Positions 14,774-24,241 are shown, numbered from the stretch's first letter. The stretch is 29,706 nt of DNA from JBLIKP01 sp047635375 (GCA_047635375.1 JBLIKP010000021.1:1-29706), one strand, 5' to 3'. Notes: generated by a model from the sequence alone, not told the origin. Made by a program: numbers and translations.

Positions 14774-17035
14774 CTAATTTATGAAAAGAATTTTTGTTAC
14801 AGCGGTTTGAGTGCCGTCGGAATTGGTGGAATACACTAAATAAACTCCCGTCCCCGCGCGTTGGCCAGAGAAGTTCTTCCCGTTCCATATGGCTTCACCG
14901 CCATTTGCAATAGTTTGAAAAACAAGGTTTCCGTTTACATCCGTGATTTTTACCTGCGCATCGGTTACTAAACCTTTTATGGCAATCGCACCAAAATAAT
15001 CTGGACGAACAGGATTTGGAAAGGCTTTAACATCACTGTGGATTATTTCCCCTTGTGTGGCATTTCCACGGTAAGAAATAATTCCTTTGTCGGTCCCAAT
15101 AAAAACCTCTCCTGTTTTTGGATGTACTGCGATATCGTCGATTACGTTGCTTATTAGCGGACTGTTATTCTCGTTGAAATAATGTATTGTGCGGGTTCCG
15201 TCTTCAGAGAAAAGCCATAATCCGTTGTTGGTGCCTACCCATTTTCTATTCGCGCCGTCTACTGCAATGGCATTTATTGCATCTGCCTCAAGCAGAAATT
15301 GAACTAACCCGTCAACCACCACCCGTATAGGTTGAGCATCTGAAGGGCTTTCTGTTAACGCGTCGAAAGGTGAGAAAAACACGCGGATTCCTTCGGATGT
15401 GCCCACCCAAATTCTTCCGTCAAGATCTTTGGTGATGCATAGCACATTATTGGTTCCTAAATTCCCCGCACCCTCAGAATTGGTGTATCGTTTAAAGGAA
15501 CGGTTACCCTCCTCGTCTTCTTTAAAAACAAAGATTCCACCCTGTCTAATGGTCGCCCATTTTTGTCCTTGATTATCGATTATAAGGTCAGAAACATTTA
15601 CCGCTCCGGCTCCAAGCTGGTTGAAAGAATATTCAGTCCAATCCCCTTCCTTGTCGCGTTTATGAAGTGGGACCGGGGTGCCATAATTTAACATCCAAAG
15701 ATTTCCTTGGCGATCGTATTGAAGTCCTGAAGCGCGCACGGCAGCTTCAAAACCTATTGACCCACGCAGCGTGCTGTTGGATTTATCGAAAACTGAATCT
15801 AGTACGTCGCCCTTTATAATGCCCATTCCTTTGCCAAAAGACCCTACAAAAATTCTGTCATTTTGATTGTCGAAGGCGAGGGAAATAATATCATGAAGGG
15901 TATCAACCCCCTCTTTTATTTGATTCCATTGTTCGTCTTGAAAATAATAGACGCCGCGGCGTAAAAAACTGTTTCTAAAGGTCCCATTAACCTCCCCTGG
16001 GGCGACATAAATAGCGTCGTTATTGGCGTAAAGGCGTTGGATATTTGCATGCGGTGGGCCGGCGGGAATAATGGATTCGTATCTCGCACCATTTTGGCGG
16101 ACAAGTCCATTTTTTTCATCGGCGAACCATAAGTTTCCGCTTTCGTCTTGGATAGCTGCGTTAATGTTTGCGATTAACTCAGGGTTTACCACGTCGTATA
16201 GGAACTCTTGCTGGGCATTGAAAAGTTTAGTTTTATAGGTGAAAGAAATCAAAAGTTTATCGTCACGTACGGTTCTTAAATCGGTCACGCGATTCTCCCA
16301 GAGCGTGGTGGTTTCCCAGGTCGAGTTTGTAAATCGAAAGATGGTGTCGCCCACTTCGGCGTAAACTTTATTCTGTATTGTGGTTAGATGTCGCGCAGGC
16401 TGTTGGGTGACGCCATCGGCTTGACCCAAAAGTCTCCAATTTTGGAAATCGGCAAGGTTGGCTCCATTAAGTGGGGCCATGTAAATCCCATTTTCTGACC
16501 CCGCAAAAATGAATGAGTCGTTTAGCGTTAATGATTTTACATTTACATTATCTCCATTAGACCCTATATAGTATGTGTCTTTAATTTCTAGCCTCTTCAT
16601 GTCCACCACCACGATTCCAAAGCCGGTCCCTAAATAGGCGAAATCACCCTTCATCGAAACCGTATTTATGGTTTTGTCACCAAGAATGTTTGCACGCTTT
16701 ATATCGTCTAAATTGGTTATGTCTTTTAGCGTAAAGATGTCGATGTTGGCATTGTTGTAGGCGATAAGGAGGTTTTGATTTTTTTGATTAAAACGAATGG
16801 TTGAAATGCCATTGTCGCTCAAGCCGTTTACCTTTGAATACACTTCAACCTGATTGGTTTTTCTGCCATAGGCAAAGAACGATGAGCCTGTAGAGCAGAA
16901 GATCCTATCAAAGGCTTGTTCTACATCTTGGGCGTCAGAAAATGGCAAGTGGGTGCGCCATTGTCCTATGGGTACTTGTTGCGCTTGCGCGGAAAAACAG
17001 AAGATTAAAGCAGAGAGAAAAAGAATAAATCGCAT
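14774..17035 (-). CDS. porZ: PorZ-like type IX secretion system protein
   Basis: The protein has 753 residues, close to the known PorZ size. A signal peptide (1-18, ending AQA) precedes the PorZ-type opening QVPIGQWRTHLPFSDAQDVE. Two beta-propellers follow (about 20-660), with two-component-regulator-propeller repeats such as GRIWVGTSEGIRVFF and NRKWVGTNNGLWLFS. A C-terminal domain resembling a T9SS sorting/FlgD-like Ig fold ends the protein (KAFPNPVRPDYFG, then AGTGVYLVYSTN). In Porphyromonas gingivalis PorZ belongs to the surface sortase/attachment complex that modifies T9SS cargo with A-LPS; the same role is inferred here. Its presence agrees with the T9SS cargo protein at 8.2-10.4 kb. First gene of the porZ-recO-deacetylase group. 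Confidence 0.85.
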   Translation of the reverse strand: MRFILFLSALIFCFSAQAQQVPIGQWRTHLPFSDAQDVEQAFDRIFCSTGSSFFAYGRKTNQVEVYSKVNGLSDNGISTIRFNQKNQNLLIAYNNANIDIFTLKDITNLDDIKRANILGDKTINTVSMKGDFAYLGTGFGIVVVDMKRLEIKDTYYIGSNGDNVNVKSLTLNDSFIFAGSENGIYMAPLNGANLADFQNWRLLGQADGVTQQPARHLTTIQNKVYAEVGDTIFRFTNSTWETTTLWENRVTDLRTVRDDKLLISFTYKTKLFNAQQEFLYDVVNPELIANINAAIQDESGNLWFADEKNGLVRQNGARYESIIPAGPPHANIQRLYANNDAIYVAPGEVNGTFRNSFLRRGVYYFQDEQWNQIKEGVDTLHDIISLAFDNQNDRIFVGSFGKGMGIIKGDVLDSVFDKSNSTLRGSIGFEAAVRASGLQYDRQGNLWMLNYGTPVPLHKRDKEGDWTEYSFNQLGAGAVNVSDLIIDNQGQKWATIRQGGIFVFKEDEEGNRSFKRYTNSEGAGNLGTNNVLCITKDLDGRIWVGTSEGIRVFFSPFDALTESPSDAQPIRVVVDGLVQFLLEADAINAIAVDGANRKWVGTNNGLWLFSEDGTRTIHYFNENNSPLISNVIDDIAVHPKTGEVFIGTDKGIISYRGNATQGEIIHSDVKAFPNPVRPDYFGAIAIKGLVTDAQVKITDVNGNLVFQTIANGGEAIWNGKNFSGQRAGTGVYLVYSTNSDGTQTAVTKILFIN

Positions 17036-17051
17036 GTAAAAAAGCTTTCAG

Positions 17052-17059
17052 TAAAGGTA
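17052..17059 (-). promoter_or_regulatory. Weak -7-like element (TACCTTTA) for porZ
   Basis: TACCTTTA on the minus strand differs from TAnnTTTG at the last base and lies 16 nt before the porZ start codon. No -33 element is obvious. Confidence 0.25.
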
Positions 17060-17174
17060 TAACTCTTTTTTTGAGATTTTAGTCTAGGGAATATATGGAT
17101 TGAATCCTATCTTCACCCGAATTAAACGTACCAACTAAGACCAATTTTCAAAACCCAAATGTCTTCAGTTTCCT

Positions 17175-17182
17175 TATCTTTG
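17175..17182 (+). promoter_or_regulatory. Putative -7 element (TATCTTTG) for the RND transporter gene
   Basis: TATCTTTG fits TAnnTTTG and lies 28 nt before the start codon at 17211. The -33 region is not distinct. Confidence 0.5.
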
Positions 17183-17210
17183 TATCTTTAAAGAAAAACC
17201 GAAAATTTAT

Positions 17211-19604
17211 ATGTGGGAAGCTGTCTCCAAGTTCATATTAAAAAATAGAGTTGCGCTGTTAATTGTAATCTCATCAATTACAGTGTTTATGGGGATTAAA
17301 GCCCTCGGGATAGAAATATCTCATGGCACAAACACAAACAAGATTCTACCCACAACCGATTCAAATTTCATCAACTACGAGAACTTCAGAAATGAGTTTG
17401 GTGTAGATGGGAACATTTTGGTGATTGGAGTAAAATCTCCGGGGCTATTTAACCTAAATTTCTACAGAGATTGGAAGGCCTTAGGAGATTCAATAAAGAA
17501 AATTGAGGGGATAACTGAGGTTCTTTCTATTGGTAAGCTTTACCGCCTCGAAAAAGACACCGCCGAGCGTATTTTTAAAATGGTGCCTTTCCCACATGAC
17601 CTGCCTAAGACTAATGCCGAAATGGACAGCATTCGCCAGGCAATTTTTGATTTGCCATTTTACGACGGTACATTAATTTCAAACGATAAGAAATCAACTT
17701 TGATGGCAATAAGCTTCAAAGGAGAATTTTTAAATAGCAAAGCTAGACTAGGTATCGTTCATGATATCATGTTGCAAGCCGATAAAATTGCGCATAAGAA
17801 CGGCGTCGAATTTCATTACTCGGGATTACCCTACATCAGAACCATTATCACCGAAAAAATCGCTCAAGAATTTTATATGTTCTTGGCCCTTTCGGTTTTG
17901 ATTTCTTCATTAATCCTTTTGATATTTTTCAGAACCTGGGAAGCGGTAGTTTTTCCAGTAATCGTAGTTTCTGTAGGTGTGATATGGACTCTTGGACTTA
18001 TTGGAATTTTAGGATTTAAAATCACTTTCCTAACCGGACTAATCGCACCGCTGATTGTAATCATTGGGGTGCCGAATAGCGTCTTAATGCTCAATAAATT
18101 CCATGTGGAATTCAAAAAGCATAACGACAAGCGACGAGCCTTGTTAATGATGATTCAGCGCATTGGCTTCACCACATTCATTGCCAATTTAACCACGGCA
18201 GTGGGTTTTGGAGTTTTCGCCTTTACAAAGAGTCAGATTCTTACGGAATTTGGAATTGTAACCGCTATCATGGTTATGGCTACTTATGCGATTGCTACCA
18301 TAATGGTTCCGATTTTATTCAGCTTCGCCAAAAAGCCATCAGAAAAAAACACCGACCATCTTGAAAATAAGCTGATGAAAAAGTTTCTGGGAAAAATAGA
18401 TTTCCTAGTTCAAAATCATCGCCCTTCAATTTATATTGTCACTTTTCTTTTAATAATTGTGGGTTCATATGGACTTTACAAAGTGGAGAATAACGGTTAT
18501 ATGGTAGATGATTTACCTAAAGATGATCCCGTTTATGTCGACCTGAAATTCTTTGAAGAAAACTTTAGAGGAGTACTCCCATTCGAGATTGTAATTGACA
18601 CTAAGAAGCCTAGGAAAGCAACTACATCTAGCACTTTAAGAAAGGTTGATCAAATGCAAGATATGCTACTTAGCTATCCTGCTTTTGCAAACCCATTAAG
18701 TTTAAATCAAATTCTAAAATTCTCTACACAGGCATTTTATAACGGTAATCCATCACAGTTTAGACTTCCACGTTCTCAAGAAATGGGCTTTATTATGAGC
18801 TATGCCGGGAAAAGCGGTGATACTGATAAGTTAGCCTCTTCATTAATGGATAGTGCAAGGCAAAAGCTTAGGGTGAGCATGTCTATCTCCGATTTAGGAT
18901 CAGGAATTATGAACCCGCTTTTAGACACCCTTAGATTACGTGTTGATTCTATTTTCGATCCAGCCGATTATGACGTGAGCTTCACAGGATCTGCGGTATT
19001 ATTTGTGAAGGGAAATAATTATCTGCAAAAAAACCTAAGAGAGAGTTTATTCTTGGCGATATTTTTAATCAGTATTATCATGCTTCTTTTATTTAGAAGC
19101 GGAAATCCCAAGCTATTACTGATATCATTATTGCCAAACCTAGTGCCCTTGTTAATCACTGCAGGTATTATGGGATATGTGGGGATTAACCTTAAGCCAT
19201 CCACGATACTTATTTTTAGTATTGCCTTTGGTATAGCATCCGATCAAACGATTTATTTCCTTACCCGGTATCGTCAGGAAAGGAAATACATCAAGAAGTC
19301 AATCGCCGAAACCTTGAGTTTCATCATCCAAGAAACCGGAGTGAGCATGGTGTATACAGCTATTATTTTATTTTTTGGTTTTGGAATTTTCTCGGTTTCA
19401 ACTTTCGGTGGTACCGCCTCTCTCGGGATTTTAATAAGTATAACTTTATTCGTTGCGTTAATGGCAAATTTAATCCTTTTACCAACGCTGGTATACACCC
19501 TAGAGAGCAAACAAATTAAGGGCGAGGCAGCCGAATTGGAAAGTCAAAAGCTTGATGAAACAATTAATATTAGAAACGACGATAATTCTGCAAGTCCCAT
19601 ATAA
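17211..19604 (+). CDS. RND-superfamily (MMPL-type) transporter
   Basis: This 797-residue protein has the duplicated RND architecture: one helix, a large extracytoplasmic domain and five helices, twice (helices at about 15-32, 222-375, then 405-425 and 605-770), giving about 12 membrane segments. The second half contains AFGIASDQTIYFLTRY, with the helix-4 Asp typical of proton-coupled RND proteins. The corresponding place in the first half reads IIGVPNSVLML with Asn instead of Asp, so proton coupling may be asymmetric. MMPL-type proteins export lipids, hopanoids or hydrophobic compounds; the cargo is not deducible and no adaptor or TolC gene is adjacent. The hydrophilic C-terminal tail (about 770-797) is acidic. 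It appears monocistronic. Confidence 0.9.
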   Translation: MWEAVSKFILKNRVALLIVISSITVFMGIKALGIEISHGTNTNKILPTTDSNFINYENFRNEFGVDGNILVIGVKSPGLFNLNFYRDWKALGDSIKKIEGITEVLSIGKLYRLEKDTAERIFKMVPFPHDLPKTNAEMDSIRQAIFDLPFYDGTLISNDKKSTLMAISFKGEFLNSKARLGIVHDIMLQADKIAHKNGVEFHYSGLPYIRTIITEKIAQEFYMFLALSVLISSLILLIFFRTWEAVVFPVIVVSVGVIWTLGLIGILGFKITFLTGLIAPLIVIIGVPNSVLMLNKFHVEFKKHNDKRRALLMMIQRIGFTTFIANLTTAVGFGVFAFTKSQILTEFGIVTAIMVMATYAIATIMVPILFSFAKKPSEKNTDHLENKLMKKFLGKIDFLVQNHRPSIYIVTFLLIIVGSYGLYKVENNGYMVDDLPKDDPVYVDLKFFEENFRGVLPFEIVIDTKKPRKATTSSTLRKVDQMQDMLLSYPAFANPLSLNQILKFSTQAFYNGNPSQFRLPRSQEMGFIMSYAGKSGDTDKLASSLMDSARQKLRVSMSISDLGSGIMNPLLDTLRLRVDSIFDPADYDVSFTGSAVLFVKGNNYLQKNLRESLFLAIFLISIIMLLLFRSGNPKLLLISLLPNLVPLLITAGIMGYVGINLKPSTILIFSIAFGIASDQTIYFLTRYRQERKYIKKSIAETLSFIIQETGVSMVYTAIILFFGFGIFSVSTFGGTASLGILISITLFVALMANLILLPTLVYTLESKQIKGEAAELESQKLDETINIRNDDNSASPI

Positions 19605-19651
19605 CTTTTTCGACTATTTTGCGTCTAACTAGTTGCTAATAAGCGTAAAGC

Positions 19652-19848
19652 ATAAAAATTTTAATTAGAGTTTTTTTAGTAGCATCCATTTCCCTAATGG
19701 CTTTTGGTGCATGTAAAGAAACTGAACAGGAAAACTTAAGATTGCCCCAGAGGTAGAAAAAATATTAACTATTGATTTTGGTGACGGAACATGTGATAAT
19801 AAGGCAGCCGTAACCATAGATGGCGATAAAAGTGATATTACGCTATAA
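19652..19848 (+). pseudogene. Small lipoprotein pseudogene (lost start codon, frameshift)
   Basis: From ATA at 19652 the frame reads IKILIRVFLVASISLMAFGAC, a lipoprotein signal with lipobox, then KETEQENLRLPQR and a stop at 19754-19756. In the +2 frame coding resumes at about 19732: KLKIAPEVEKILTIDFGDGT, then CDNKAAVTIDGDKSDITL and a stop at 19846-19848. The natural reading is one lipoprotein of about 65 residues with ATG changed to ATA and a frameshift near 19725-19740. The FGDGTCDN...VTIDG ending looks like a secreted beta-rich tail, but I cannot name the family. Sequencing or assembly error is the alternative. Confidence 0.65.
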
Positions 19849-19873
19849 TTTTCCAGACCTTTTTCACTAGATT

Positions 19874-19901
19874 TTTGTGTAAAACTCCTTTTTATACTTT
19901 G
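19874..19901 (+). promoter_or_regulatory. Possible promoter of the helicase-nuclease gene
   Basis: TTTG at 19874-19877 and TATACTTTG at 19893-19901 resemble -33 and -7 elements, but the spacing is short and the -7 element has an extra base. The start codon is 42 nt downstream of the -7-like element. Confidence 0.3.
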
Positions 19902-19942
19902 CTTAGAAAGCCCTAAGTTTAAAATTCTAAAAAAGGATATTC

Positions 19943-22900
19943 ATGCAAAATTCTACTTCCCCAAATGAGGTCTTCGGCAAACTTCTTGAAACATTAAACC
20001 CACGACAAAAAGAAGCGGTCGAAACCATTGACGGCCCTGTTTTGGTTGTCGCTGGGCCAGGGACTGGGAAGACACAAATTCTTGCTGCACGGATTGGAAA
20101 TATTCTCCAAAAAACCGACGCAGAACCTCACAATATCCTCTGCCTTACATTTACTGATGCCGGTACCGTTGCCATGAGGAAGCGTTTATTGGATTTTATC
20201 GGTCCTGCTGCGCATAACGTAAATATTTACACCTTTCATGGATTCTGTAATTCCGTAATTCAAGAGAATCAACACCTTTTTGGGACGCGTGAACTTCAAG
20301 CTCTTTCTGACTTAGAAGAGGTCGATTTAGTTAATCGTTTGATTGACGATTTCGAAGTCGACAATCCGCTTTTTAATATCAAAAGCCCCTACCATTATTT
20401 CTATTCCATTAAAGACGTTTTCAAAGTGATGAACGATGAAAACTGGAGCGCCGATTATATTAAGGAAGGGATCAAAACTTATTTAGAAGATCTGCCGCTT
20501 CGTGATAATTTTATCTACAAAAAGAATGGCCCCGGTTATAAAAAAGGAGATTTAAAAATTAAGGATTTCGCAAAGGAGGAAGCCTCAATGGCGAAGCTTG
20601 CCGCGGCGGTTGATCTTTACGATAAGTACCAAAAAATTAAAGCTGAGGAAGGTCGTTACGATTACTCCGACATGATTCTTTGGGTGCTAAAAGCCTTTAA
20701 AGAAAGCGAGGATTTACTGCTAAATTATCAAGAAAAATATCTTTATACTCTGGTAGACGAATATCAAGATACCAACGGTTCTCAAAATGAAATCATCCAA
20801 TTACTTACTTCATATTGGGAGGTCCCAAATGTGTTTGTAGTAGGTGACGATGATCAATCAATTTATCGTTTTCAAGGAGCCAACGTCGCCAACATAACCG
20901 ATTTTGCGGTTAAGTATAAAGATGACCTAAAGGTTATCATGCTTGAAAATAATTACCGCAGCACGCAGCAAGTCTTGGACCTTTCAGGTCACTTAATTGA
21001 AAACAATAAGGAGCGTCTAATTAATGAGCCTTTTTTAAAGGGAATAAGCAAAAATCTTGAGGCTTCTAACGCTGAGTTCAAACATTCGAAGGTGGCGCCA
21101 GTGGTGCAGACTTACCAAAATCAGCGCCAGGTGATAATCGATTTGGGACGGCGGATTGAGCATATGCATAACGAAGGGGTTGATTTAAGCGAGGTAGCAA
21201 TAATTTACCGCAAGCATAAGTTCGTTGAGGATTTAATTAAGTATTTCGAGCATAAAGGAATCCCATATTCTACAAAAAGGTCGCAGAATGCTTTGGAAGT
21301 CCCCTTGGTAAAACAATTAATTCTTATCCTAGAATATATTGCCCTAGAAACAAAAACGCCGTTCTCTGGCGAGCATCTTCTTTACAAAATCCTCCATTTC
21401 TCCTTTCTTAAAATCCCCGCAATTGAGGTTGCCCGATTGTGGTTAGGTAGAAGAGATTTGAAAGCTAAAAAACGCAATGTTAACCTTCGTGAAATAATCG
21501 TACATCCGGCGAAATATTTAGAAGAAGACACGCTTGAGCGGATGGATGAGGACGTAATGAAATCGGTGAAAATGTTTTCAAAGCATTTAGAAGAGTGGAT
21601 TTCTGAGCGTCATAACATGACTTTGCTACACCTTTTAGAGGAAATCATAAAAGTGTGTGGCGTGCTTCCTTTTGTGCTTAACTCAAAAGACAAACTTTGG
21701 AATCTGCAGGTTTTGCGAACCTTCTTTGATTTCGTAAAAGACGAAGGAAATCGCAAGCCTCACATGGAGACCGAAGACCTACTGGACCTTATTGGAAAGT
21801 TTGAATCGAATAATATTCGCCTTCCCGTGACCAAGCTTATCGAAAACGTGCGTGGGGTTAATCTAATGACTGCCCACGGCTCCAAAGGATTAGAATTTGA
21901 AACGGTCTTTGTTTTAGGTTGTGCAAAACCTATGTGGGAAAAAACACGCGGAATGAGTGCTCAAATTAAATTCCCGGACACCCTGTTGTACGGTATTGAA
22001 GGCGACGATGCCGAGGAAGAGCGAAGGTTGCTTTTCGTGGCTATGACGCGTGCGAAACGTCATCTTTATTTACTAGAGCCTCTAGCCGATGCTAAGGGTA
22101 AGGATATAGATAAAAGTGGACTCATCACTGATATTGAGTCAAGCCCGATTTTTAATAGGGTTGAAATGACCGTGGAGGAAGAAGAATTCACCGACTTTGA
22201 AATTTCCCTTTTCGAGCCATCGCGTGAGGTTGAAATCAGCCTTTTCGATAAACGATTATTGGCTGGGTATTTAAGTAATTACACCTTAAACGTAACCCAT
22301 CTTAATAACTTTTTGGATTGCCCGTTGAGGTTCTTTTTCCAGAATTTAATGCGTGTCCCAGCTGGGAAAAATGATGCCCTCGCGTTTGGTACCGCAACGC
22401 ACGAAGCCTTGGATTATTTATTCAAGGAAATGAGCGCTCATCCTGAGAAGGAGTTCCCAAAAGTGGAAGTTTTCTTATCCGTCTTTGAACGCGCCCTCAC
22501 AAAAAACAGAGATTGTTATACGCTTGAAAAATTCCAGCAGCGAATTGTGGTAGGCCGTCAAATTATGGAGGAATATTACAATGAGTATATCAGCTCTTGG
22601 ATTAAGGATGTGCGAACCGAGGAGAAAATTCAAAACACTCATATTGCGGGTGTTCCCGTAACGGGAAATATTGATAAGCTGGAGTTTGTGGACAAACGAG
22701 AATGCATTGTGATTGACTATAAAACAGGAAAGCACATAGCAGCACGATTAAAAGGGCCTTCGGAAAAAGAGCCTCTTGGAGGTTCATACTGGAGGCAGGC
22801 CGTATTTTACAAATTGCTGATTCAAAATTATCCTCTTCAAGACTGGAACGTGCAATCGGTTTATTTTGACTATCTGCAAAAGCAGGGAACAAAGCCGGAT

Positions 22901-23068
22901 GTAAAATTTGTAAAAGCTAAAGTGAAAATTGAGCCTGGTGATACTGATATTGTGCGTGAGCAAATAAAAGAATCTTACGAAAAAATTCTAAACATGGAAT
23001 TCACCAAGGGATGTGGTGAGGAAACCTGCGAATGGTGCAATATGGTGGAGGAAAATAATATCGCCTAA
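19943..23068 (+). CDS. UvrD/Rep-type helicase with C-terminal PD-(D/E)XK nuclease and Fe-S staple
   Basis: The 1041-residue protein carries superfamily 1A helicase motifs: Walker A GPGTGKTQ (about residue 34), YTFHGFCN, LVDEYQDTN (motif II), GDDDQSIYRFQGA (III), NNYRST (IV), TAHGSKGLEFETVFVL (V) and LFVAMTRAKRHLYL (VI). The C-terminal third (about 780-1041) is a RecB-like nuclease: VTHLNNFLDCPLRFFF, GTATHEALD (His820), GNIDKLEF (Asp911) and IDYKTGK (Asp925, Lys927). Cys793 together with Cys1024, Cys1029 and Cys1032 forms the arrangement of the AddB-type 4Fe-4S staple. It should unwind and degrade DNA, probably in double-strand break processing or defence. No AddA/AddB partner gene is adjacent, so it may act alone or with a distant partner. 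It converges with corA, overlapping by 4 nt. Confidence 0.93.
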   Translation: MQNSTSPNEVFGKLLETLNPRQKEAVETIDGPVLVVAGPGTGKTQILAARIGNILQKTDAEPHNILCLTFTDAGTVAMRKRLLDFIGPAAHNVNIYTFHGFCNSVIQENQHLFGTRELQALSDLEEVDLVNRLIDDFEVDNPLFNIKSPYHYFYSIKDVFKVMNDENWSADYIKEGIKTYLEDLPLRDNFIYKKNGPGYKKGDLKIKDFAKEEASMAKLAAAVDLYDKYQKIKAEEGRYDYSDMILWVLKAFKESEDLLLNYQEKYLYTLVDEYQDTNGSQNEIIQLLTSYWEVPNVFVVGDDDQSIYRFQGANVANITDFAVKYKDDLKVIMLENNYRSTQQVLDLSGHLIENNKERLINEPFLKGISKNLEASNAEFKHSKVAPVVQTYQNQRQVIIDLGRRIEHMHNEGVDLSEVAIIYRKHKFVEDLIKYFEHKGIPYSTKRSQNALEVPLVKQLILILEYIALETKTPFSGEHLLYKILHFSFLKIPAIEVARLWLGRRDLKAKKRNVNLREIIVHPAKYLEEDTLERMDEDVMKSVKMFSKHLEEWISERHNMTLLHLLEEIIKVCGVLPFVLNSKDKLWNLQVLRTFFDFVKDEGNRKPHMETEDLLDLIGKFESNNIRLPVTKLIENVRGVNLMTAHGSKGLEFETVFVLGCAKPMWEKTRGMSAQIKFPDTLLYGIEGDDAEEERRLLFVAMTRAKRHLYLLEPLADAKGKDIDKSGLITDIESSPIFNRVEMTVEEEEFTDFEISLFEPSREVEISLFDKRLLAGYLSNYTLNVTHLNNFLDCPLRFFFQNLMRVPAGKNDALAFGTATHEALDYLFKEMSAHPEKEFPKVEVFLSVFERALTKNRDCYTLEKFQQRIVVGRQIMEEYYNEYISSWIKDVRTEEKIQNTHIAGVPVTGNIDKLEFVDKRECIVIDYKTGKHIAARLKGPSEKEPLGGSYWRQAVFYKLLIQNYPLQDWNVQSVYFDYLQKQGTKPDVKFVKAKVKIEPGDTDIVREQIKESYEKILNMEFTKGCGEETCEWCNMVEENNIA

Positions 23069-24130
23069 AGCCACTTGTTACGTTTAAAATAAACCAGCAT
23101 CGCGGCAGCTATAACAATCATTAGACCCCACATTATAAAGTAACTATACTCGTAATGCAGCTCTGGCACATTGTCAAAGTTGGTCCCGTATATTCCTGCA
23201 ATAAAAGTTAATGGAATAAATACCACCGAAAACACGGTAAGAAACTTCATAATGTCGTTAAGCTTACTGCTTATGGTGGTGTGATAAATATTCAATTGAT
23301 CCGAAAGGATTTCACGGTAACTTTCAGTGGACTCAATCGCTTGGTTGATGTTGTCGACCAATTCTTTGTAGTGAATATCAGTGCGTTCATGGATAAGGTC
23401 TGAGTCCAGTTCTGAAAGTCCAAGTATCATTTCCTTGGCAGGGTTGATGTTCTTCTAAAAGAAATTCAACTCTCTTTTGAAAGAATTGATTTTATCAATA
23501 ACTGACTGAGAAGGGTTTTTCAAAAGAGCCTCTTCAAGCTCCTCGATTTTTTTCTCCCAATACGCTAATAATGAAAATGTAATTATCTGCCACAATGTCC
23601 AAAAGGGCAAAGGTTAAATAATCGGTCCCTGAAGTTCGTATCCGCTTGCGTTGATTTCTAATGCTTTCCCTCACCGGATCAAAAACATCGCTCTTCCTTT
23701 CTTGAAAGGTGAATAGCACGTTTTCAGTAATAATAAGGCTCATGTTTTCTGCCGAAATAGCGTTCGTTTTTTCGTCTTGTTGGAGCATTTTAAGGGATAG
23801 GAATATTCCGTTTCCGTGCTCAATTATTCTTGGGCGACCGTCGGTATCCATCACTTCGACGATAAGCAATTTTTCGATGTTAAAGCCTGCCGCGATTTCC
23901 TCCATTATAGCTTCATTATGGAGTCCATCGATGTTAAACCAAGTTACCGTTGGAGTCTCTTGATAAGTAAGCGCATCCTTTAATGCATTTATTGGGCTTT
24001 CAGTAAGGTTGGTTGCATCAAAGTCAATAAGTTTAAGGATAACGTTTTCAATTTTCTTCTTGCCTCGGAAGTAAATTGCATCCGGTGATTGCCCGATTTC
24101 ATGCTTATATTTTTTTAGGAAACGTGCTAT
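23065..24130 (-). pseudogene. corA: corA magnesium transporter pseudogene
   Basis: Reading the minus strand, ARFLKKYKHEIGQSPDAIYF begins after ATA at 24130-24128, where a CorA start Met is expected. The N-terminal CorA domain continues through TVTWFNIDGLHNE and TDYLTFALLDIVADNYIF. An extra base near 23566-23571 breaks the frame, after which coding resumes in another frame with YWEKKIEELEEALLKNPSQS and KINSFKREL. A TAG at 23457-23455 interrupts it, and the C-terminus follows intact: membrane helices MKFLTVFSVVFIPLTFIAG with the selectivity motif YGTNF (GMN in most CorA), and the last helix ending FKRNKWL. Total length, 1066 nt (about 355 codons plus one base), is normal for CorA. Three lesions (start, frameshift, nonsense) make function very unlikely unless they are consensus errors. 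Confidence 0.88.
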
Positions 24131-24133
24131 AGA

Positions 24134-24241
24134 TTAATCCTTAATATCGGTGCTTACGCCTATTGTAACTGGTATGATACGTAAAATAACGCATTTGTCG
24201 ATGAAATCCCCGTGTTCGTCTAATTTATTTTTTTCTCTCAA
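24134..24241 (-). pseudogene. Possible 3' remnant of a gene upstream of corA
   Basis: An open minus-strand frame ends with a stop at 24136-24134, 3 nt before the corA start position, an operon-like spacing. It reads LREKNKLDEHGDFIDKCVIL, then RIIPVTIGVSTDIKD, and lacks an ATG. Upstream a stop closes the frame at 24244-24242. I do not recognise the family. It could be the tail of a truncated gene or chance. Confidence 0.3.

Noticed and set aside
23065..23905. Two separate small genes on the minus strand (121 and 123 residues)
   Set aside because: Both are pieces of one CorA protein in different frames; joined with the upstream segment they give the normal CorA length.
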